Position numbers and translations under genes: made by a program. Of a stretch of 64,000 bases of DNA, positions 59,780 through 64,000 are shown piece after piece (position 1 is the first letter of the stretch; each line of letters begins with the position of its first letter). The stretch comes from Salticus scenicus. Lineage: Eukaryota > Arthropoda > Arachnida > Araneae > Salticidae. Below the pieces are notes generated by a model that saw only the letters and a program-made list of their open reading frames with translations, had not been told where the DNA came from and did not search any database. The stretch lies in contig OZ005648.1 of NCBI GenBank assembly GCA_963930645.1, forward strand, positions 104,915,167-104,979,166, given 5' to 3'.

Positions 59780-60146
59780 AATTCCACTTGAATATGTATG
59801 TTATGTTGCTGACTATGATAAATGGTATTTTTGGAATCCTAATATTACTATAGACGAAAATATAGTTATTAATGGATTTAATTATAAAGGATTTCCAATG
59901 AACCATTTATATTATCATAGACATAATCCACTAGTAATGGAATTATATCATCCTAGTTATAGAAATTGTGATAAACGTCTCTTACATAAGAGTACCGTTT
60001 CAGAAGACCCAAGTCCCAAATATCGACAGTACCAGTGGAAGTTCAGCCGCCGGCGGAACCAGCGAACAACAACCCCCAAACCCCGATGCCGGTGGACCCT
60101 CAGCTCCAAAATGACCAAGAGTAGAAGAATGTATACCTGCGAGTGA
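59712..60146 (+). CDS. VP middle segment, frame 2 of the split gene
   Basis: 145 open codons overlapping the end of the phospholipase frame by 68 bases. It begins with a Pro-rich linker, followed by an aromatic-rich stretch with 'DYDKWYFWNP' and a 'YHRHNP' block. It has no start codon of its own until 59,898. Toward the end (after about 60,000) the composition turns Arg-rich, which suggests that the true frame has moved to the Gly/Ser/Pro-rich frame open from 59,902. I do not recognise a separate function; I read it as part of VP. Confidence 0.6.
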   Translation: MPVITDQPTAPHQSAPIVPPVSEIPLEYVCYVADYDKWYFWNPNITIDENIVINGFNYKGFPMNHLYYHRHNPLVMELYHPSYRNCDKRLLHKSTVSEDPSPKYRQYQWKFSRRRNQRTTTPKPRCRWTLSSKMTKSRRMYTCE

Positions 60147-61158
60147 CATATACGGTAAAGAGATAGTACCACCTGGTAGGCCAAATACTGCTGCTGCTGC
60201 TGCTCAACCTATGGACACAAACCCAGCTGGTACTTCTAAAATGAATACTCAAGACAATAACACTAGTCTTCCAGGTACTGCTCAACCCACAGAAAATGTC
60301 GGCGTCGAAAGAGTTGGCAGACCTATTTCAGCTACAATGAGTGGTAAATGCGTGTACACTAAAGTACATCGTTTTTTATGTTTCGGTAATGTTCCTAAAA
60401 TATTGCAATACAATGCTACGAATGTTGGTATAGCTGATCATCGCTATTATCATCTAACTACGTGTTTGATGAACATTCCGTGGGATTATCCTTTTTTTTA
60501 TCTGACTAAAGCAGAATTTTCAAGTTTACCGATAAGTGCCTCTGTTGAATCTGTAAATTGCAAAGTGTTTTTCAGATGTGTTAGACAAGCTTACGAAGCA
60601 AATTCCAGTCAATCCCAATTAGCTGCTTTAAATTTACCTAATGATATTATGTCAGCAGTGGGATTAAATAAATTGTATGATGGATACAATTGTAAATATA
60701 ATTGGCAAGCAACGGAACCAATGGAGCCGATGGAGGCAGCGGCTTTGGATAACTCGGATATTAATGCCATACCTAGATTACTGTATGGGTCTTGGCAAAC
60801 CTTTGCTACTTTCACTCAGGATATTCCTAATCATCAATTAGGAACCAAAATCCCGTTAAATATGTATTACACTCTATTATCCAATAATGCCGTAGATCTT
60901 GGGTGGATCGATCTAGTGAAAAGTATAAACAGACACGACACTATGACATTTGCAGGTCAAAAAATCATCGATAAAACTTACAAACTCATGTGTGGGTTTC
61001 TAAAAAAGCCGCTGCCTTCATATTCAACTCCATCTCATTTATTCAAAAATGCCACTGATTATAATGATATTGTTCAACCTGTTTCAAGTAGAGTCTTACG
61101 TGTAGGTCGAAGAGTAACATCGATTAAAAAAAAAAGGATTTGTGTATATCTAAAGTAA
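60115..61158 (+). CDS. VP structural (shell) region, main part
   Basis: Open from after the TGA at 60,112 to 61,158; an ATG in the frame lies at 60,211. It starts with a Gly/Ser/Thr/Ala-rich linker (poly-Ala near 60,190) as is usual before the shell. Then come the beta-strand-rich capsid domain with NIPWDYPFFYLTKAEFSSLP (60,475-60,534), a VNCKVFFRC strand and 'SWQTFATF'. These fit the densovirus VP4 shell family in my reading. The frame is lost in a run of ten As (61,126-61,135), the commonest kind of indel site, so decay and assembly error are both possible. Confidence 0.85.
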   Translation, partial: PRVEECIPASDIYGKEIVPPGRPNTAAAAAQPMDTNPAGTSKMNTQDNNTSLPGTAQPTENVGVERVGRPISATMSGKCVYTKVHRFLCFGNVPKILQYNATNVGIADHRYYHLTTCLMNIPWDYPFFYLTKAEFSSLPISASVESVNCKVFFRCVRQAYEANSSQSQLAALNLPNDIMSAVGLNKLYDGYNCKYNWQATEPMEPMEAAALDNSDINAIPRLLYGSWQTFATFTQDIPNHQLGTKIPLNMYYTLLSNNAVDLGWIDLVKSINRHDTMTFAGQKIIDKTYKLMCGFLKKPLPSYSTPSHLFKNATDYNDIVQPVSSRVLRVGRRVTSIKKKRICVYLK

Positions 61159-61541
61159 ATCAGGAAAAAGATAAAATTGCCGAACAGTGCGACCAATTGT
61201 TTGATTTGGGAGATTTAATTGAAAAATCTCAAATAGTTTTAGAACGAACTGCTTATCCGATCAACGACGCTGTTATTCAACCTTGGATACATGTTGGTGT
61301 GATGCCTTGTGAGAACATAACTACAAGTAATGTTATTGGAAATGCTATGAAGTATGCAGATTTATCTGCATTTTGGGAAGTAGAAGCTACAATGACTGTT
61401 AATTTGGACTACCCTACTTATTTTCCACATGTTAAAGATATGCATGTATTACCTCATCAACAGCTCTTATGTGTACCTGATAGTAACATTGATCAATTTA
61501 AATCACCTTTCTGTGGTCTGTACAGAAGTCAATTAAAATAA
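61140..61541 (+). CDS. VP C-terminal segment after the A-run
   Basis: Continues the shell domain in the next frame (133 codons from an ATG at 61,140 that is probably not a real start). It has QPWIHVGVMP and VEATMTVNLDY strands, as in the C-terminal part of densovirus capsids. The stop TAA (61,539-61,541) is embedded in a poly(A) signal. Confidence 0.8.
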   Translation: MCISKVNQEKDKIAEQCDQLFDLGDLIEKSQIVLERTAYPINDAVIQPWIHVGVMPCENITTSNVIGNAMKYADLSAFWEVEATMTVNLDYPTYFPHVKDMHVLPHQQLLCVPDSNIDQFKSPFCGLYRSQLK

Positions 61542-61542
61542 A
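61537..61542 (+). terminator. VP polyadenylation signal AATAAA
   Basis: AATAAA overlaps the VP stop codon TAA. Compact stop/poly(A) overlap is usual at the convergent 3' ends of ambisense densoviruses. Confidence 0.7.
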
Positions 61543-61632
61543 AGATATACAAAGTAGTACATTCGTACATCATTATTTGTTGGAAGAACACAAACAGGGG
61601 AGTTACATATATAAGGATTAATATTTAATATT
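61543..61632. other. convergent intergenic gap of the provirus
   Basis: About 90 bases separate the VP and NS1 stops. On the minus strand ATTAAA-type sequence (complement of TTTAAT, about 61,624) could serve the NS transcripts. Confidence 0.5.
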
Positions 61633-63251
61633 TTAATATTTTAATAAATCAAACATCGCCAATGTATATGGCTTTTTATCGTAGTCTTTCAAAAATGAAG
61701 CTGTATGCCACTGAAAAGTTTTCACTCTTTGCTTAAATGCTGGGTCACCATTAACAAAAGTCCAGCTGTTGCTTGTCAAAATCATGGGTGTCTTAAGTTG
61801 AATGGCATCACCTTGATTTTTTTCATTGATATTTATCGGAAGCCCCTCACACATTTTTTTTAACTCTTCCTTCGCTGATTCCTCCATGTTGATCTCATTT
61901 CCTCTCACCACTCTTTTATTCGCAGGCTCCTGTAGAGAAAAATGATTAGTTTTATTGTTTACTCTACCGATATCACCTACGTTTAAAGCAAGTGATACAA
62001 ATGCATCAAAGAAAAAACTTTTACCGCAGTTTGGTGGCCCTACAATTGATATAGTATTACATTTAATATTTATCGATCCATCCAATTCAACCCACCCTTG
62101 TTTATCAAACCAATTACATAAATTTTGAAGAAATTCAACTACTGCAATTCCATCCCCTTTAAATTGATGTGACACTAATTGAAATAAAGATTCAAAACTT
62201 TGATCACGCTCCATATAATACTCAAATGGATTTAAACTATAACTGTTAAATATAGGTAACTTATTGTTATACATATTTTCAAAGTCTATTAATTTCATTT
62301 GGTTAATTCTAACATTAAACATTTCTATTGCTAATAAATAATCGTTCCCATAATTATTATAAAAAATTCAGGAACATATTCGGTACTATCATATAAAATC
62401 AAAAACTTTAAATTTTTTGGGGGACATACAAGATACTTATTTAAGAGTGTCGCGGTTTTTTTAAACAGCGGGTTAGTTTTGAGCTGCGTTCCTGAAGTTC
62501 CTTCGCCAACATTTTCTCCATCAATTGTATCATTCGATGCCAGTCCGATCCTTCCTGAAACGTCACATTGAGCTCCCTGATACGGCCCTTCCACCAATCC
62601 GTTTCTTTTCCAATTCCCTTCATCGAGTAGAGCACGATTCGGGCGCACAAGTCGGATGGGGTTACGTCTGTTCCATAGGTTAACTTCTTGAACCCTTTGT
62701 CGAAAGATATAATATTCGATGAGAAATCGGAGGTCTTTAGTTCCAAGACTTGCACAATGTCTGGATTTTCGGCTAAGCCTTCGTCTGATAGTCCGGACAA
62801 TAATGGGAGCATTCCTTCATCTATATCTGCAAGATCTAGTTGAGTATGCGCAATCGTGTATGACATGGCAGTGGTCGCTTTCCCATGAGACGAGGAAGAA
62901 CTGGCCGCTGTGTAGTGGTCCACTTTGGGCAATCCATCTCCGAAGGTCTTCAAATTCTTCATGGTTTCTCCAGACGAGAACGAAGTCGATATAGTAGAGC
63001 CTATTTCATTCAGTGGCACTTTGCAGTCTTTCCAGGATTGGTTCCAAATATTCGGATCTGCTTTGCTCAAAACTGCTTCCTGGAACCGATTCATCCAATC
63101 CTTCATAGCCGTCTGGTCTTCCGGACTGTCTTTGGTCACTCGGTCTATTTCCTCCATCAGAATGTGTGTTGTTTGTTCTGTAGGATACGTCGAAAGCACT
63201 CTCCATGTTTTGAAAATCAAGAGCTTCATTACATCCGGATCCATTATGCAT
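61633..63251 (-). pseudogene. NS1: densovirus NS1 (endonuclease/SF3 helicase), broken
   Basis: NS1 is the replication initiator of parvoviruses (origin nicking and helicase). The ATG at 63,251-63,249 follows a splice acceptor directly. The total span of 1,619 bases (about 540 codons) equals the usual NS1 length. The first frame has TGA stops at 63,006-63,008 and 62,817-62,819, is then open from 62,816 to 62,331, and a frame change near 62,360 (in a T/A run) leads into the helicase part, open to 61,633. In that part, counting from 62,322: Walker A GPPNCGKS at residues 95-102, the NEINME region (142-147) near the Walker B position, and motif C TPMILTSN (178-185). The N-terminal half overlaps NS2 in another frame. 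A nickase motif is not recognised with confidence. Confidence 0.9.
62441..63244 (-). CDS. NS2: densovirus NS2, intact frame
   Basis: 267 codons, open from the ATG at 63,244-63,242 to the stop at 62,441, close to the ~275 residues known for relatives. It starts MDPDVMKLL, is acidic in the middle with a Ser-rich stretch ('HYTAASSSSSHGK'), and shows no catalytic motif, as usual for NS2. Its ATG lies 7 nt inside NS1 in another frame, so both would come from one mRNA by leaky scanning. Unlike VP, NS1 and NS3 it has no stop or frameshift. The exact role of NS2 in densoviruses is unclear. Whether the open frame reflects youth, chance or constraint cannot be told from one copy. Confidence 0.85.
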   Translation of the reverse strand: MDPDVMKLLIFKTWRVLSTYPTEQTTHILMEEIDRVTKDSPEDQTAMKDWMNRFQEAVLSKADPNIWNQSWKDCKVPLNEIGSTISTSFSSGETMKNLKTFGDGLPKVDHYTAASSSSSHGKATTAMSYTIAHTQLDLADIDEGMLPLLSGLSDEGLAENPDIVQVLELKTSDFSSNIISFDKGFKKLTYGTDVTPSDLCARIVLYSMKGIGKETDWWKGRIRELNVTFQEGSDWHRMIQLMEKMLAKELQERSSKLTRCLKKPRHS

Positions 63252-63295
63252 CTGGAAATACAAAAAGAATTAATATTAATGAAAAATATACTTAC
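63252..63295 (-). other. candidate 44-nt intron before the NS1/NS2 starts
   Basis: On the minus strand a perfect donor GTAAGT (63,295-63,290) lies 2 bases after the NS3 stop. An acceptor TTTTTGTATTTCCAG ends at 63,252, directly before the NS1 ATG. In known ambisense densoviruses NS1/NS2 come from a spliced RNA whose acceptor is just upstream of the NS1 ATG. The acceptor therefore fits well, but the usual donor is farther upstream, and this donor would give an unusually short intron. Confidence 0.5.
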
Positions 63296-63297
63296 AA

Positions 63298-63933
63298 CTA
63301 TCTTTGTACACAGAACTTCAACTGGTTTTCCGGAAGTATTCCACAGTTCAAACAATCCGTTTCCGGTAGATCATCATCGTCCTCATCACTAGAATCATGT
63401 TCTGGACACGTATGAGCTGCTTTACCAAACATAAGTCTACACTGTCTGTAATTCAAACAATAAAATAATGGAGCGTGTCTGCATAGATGACACCAATATT
63501 CTATGTCCCCCAAACATCTCAGCACTTCATCATTATCCACAGTGAAACGATGTTGATATACCTTTCTAATTGTTACAATAACTTATGTATACTTTTTATG
63601 TTTTGTATACATCCAGTTTTTAACACACGGAAAACATAAACGTAATTTAATTAAATGCTCTGCAATAGGACACTCGTATGCATAATATGTATAAACAAAA
63701 TGAATGAATACTGGCAATTTTTTTTTAAATTTTCTTTCCGGTCCGTCAAACAGATATGTTTGAAAATATTCTTCTGTATGTGAACCTGCCTGAATACGTC
63801 TATTTAACTGTAAGTCTTTAAATCCCCAAAACGTAATATCTCCTTCATCGTATTCAGGCAATTCAATATAAATTTTAGATTCTAACAACAAATCTCGAAA
63901 TACTACTTTAGGCAATTTAAACAGTCTGTTATA
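63298..63933 (-). pseudogene. NS3: densovirus NS3, one in-frame stop
   Basis: The frame starts after a TAG at 63,934-63,936, runs to a TAA at 63,583-63,585, and is open again to the TAG at 63,298-63,300 (about 210 codons in all, near the ~230 of relatives). There is no ATG near the start of the open frame, so the true start is lost or lies upstream beyond the stop. The second part has the Cys/His-rich cluster (CHLCRHAPLFYC, then CPEH) and an acidic SSDEDDDD stretch before DCLNC, as in NS3 of ambisense densoviruses. The first part is rich in aromatic residues. NS3 is needed for DNA replication in studied relatives. It is the most promoter-proximal NS gene, matching its position here. Confidence 0.8.
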
Positions 63934-63936
63934 CTA

Positions 63937-64000
63937 TCTACAAATACAACCCATAAGCAAAAATATACGTCTAACACACAATTGAAATAATGAACACGGA
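63937..64000. other. window edge, upstream of NS3
   Basis: AT-rich; CGTATATTTTT on the minus strand (about 63,971-63,961) could be a TATA box for the NS promoter. No copy of the left palindrome (58,431-58,502) is seen, so the right terminus is outside the window or lost. Confidence 0.35.

Larger units (their letters stand above)
58709..61541 (+). pseudogene. VP: densovirus capsid gene VP (broken)
   Basis: Capsid polyprotein gene of an ambisense densovirus. VP1 carries the phospholipase used by virions in known relatives; the smaller VPs form the shell. The most upstream ATG (58,709, context gaacaATGtc) is in the same frame as the phospholipase domain but is cut by a TGA at 58,847-58,849. The reading then moves between frames at about 59,712-59,779, 59,902-60,112 and 61,126-61,135, with another TGA at 60,112-60,114, before ending at 61,541. 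Total length (about 940 codons) is somewhat longer than the ~810 of well-known relatives. The parts are described separately. Confidence 0.9.
58431..64000. other. endogenous ambisense densovirus, near full length
   Basis: About 5.5 kb with the gene plan of an ambisense densovirus (Parvoviridae, Densovirinae). One long capsid unit is on the + strand. An NS3, then overlapping NS1/NS2 unit is on the - strand, and the two converge at 61.54-61.63 kb. Diagnostic content: a parvoviral phospholipase A2 domain, a Denso_VP4-type capsid region, an SF3 helicase with Walker A GPPNCGKS, and the Cys-rich NS3. A GC-richer palindromic edge lies at the left. VP, NS1 and NS3 are broken, and the left flank is ordinary AT-rich host DNA, so this is an integrated copy rather than a free viral genome. 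The right terminus is not inside the window. Confidence 0.92.

Noticed and set aside
63006..63263. Short 85-codon minus frame as a separate gene
   Set aside because: It is the N-terminal part of NS1 up to its first TGA.
62719..63415. Three + strand frames up to 176 codons in the NS region
   Set aside because: They oppose the NS2/NS1/NS3 genes, which have the expected motifs, order and overlap; the + frames have none.

Overview
The window is AT-rich eukaryotic DNA (by eye about 70% A+T). It is packed with microsatellites, poly(A)/poly(T) tracts, foldback MITEs and other mobile-element remains. I see no convincing host protein-coding gene, rRNA or functional tRNA. The kinds of Tc1, mariner, Ty1/copia and densovirus sequence present point to an arthropod, perhaps a chelicerate such as a spider. 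That taxonomic guess is inference from family resemblance only.

Layout. 1-41 kb is intergenic DNA filled with non-autonomous elements. These include TTAA-flanked piggyBac-like MITEs, TA-flanked palindromic MITEs, a tRNA-derived SINE, long-armed foldbacks, several tandem arrays, and a recurrent ~200-bp foldback superfamily that keeps one internal core while its termini change. A larger ~1-kb repeat superfamily (called A and B here) starts with a hairpin whose arm is repeated at the far end. 41.27-42.78 kb is a complete but dead Tc1-like transposon. 43.87-44.48 kb is an internally deleted mariner transposase relic. 45.66-56.32 kb is a complete Ty1/copia LTR retrotransposon with a 5-bp target duplication and ~99% identical LTRs. 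It carries three later insertions: a 2.7-kb PIF/Harbinger-like element in the pol linker, a 222-bp TTAA MITE in RNase H, and an A-family repeat before the 3' LTR.

58.4-64 kb is the most notable region: a nearly full-length endogenous ambisense densovirus (Parvoviridae, Densovirinae). The capsid gene (VP, + strand) enters from the left and carries a phospholipase A2 domain with its calcium-loop and HD motifs. The non-structural genes NS3, NS1 and NS2 (- strand) enter from the right, and the two units converge near 61.6 kb. The NS1 and NS2 start codons lie 7 nt apart directly after a consensus splice acceptor, as expected for leaky scanning. VP, NS1 and NS3 are broken by stops and frame changes, while NS2 is open for its full length. 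A GC-richer palindromic stretch at 58.43-58.56 kb is probably what is left of a terminal hairpin; the other terminus lies at or beyond the end of the window.

Most of the apparent short reading frames elsewhere are low-complexity or fall inside repeats and are not called as genes.
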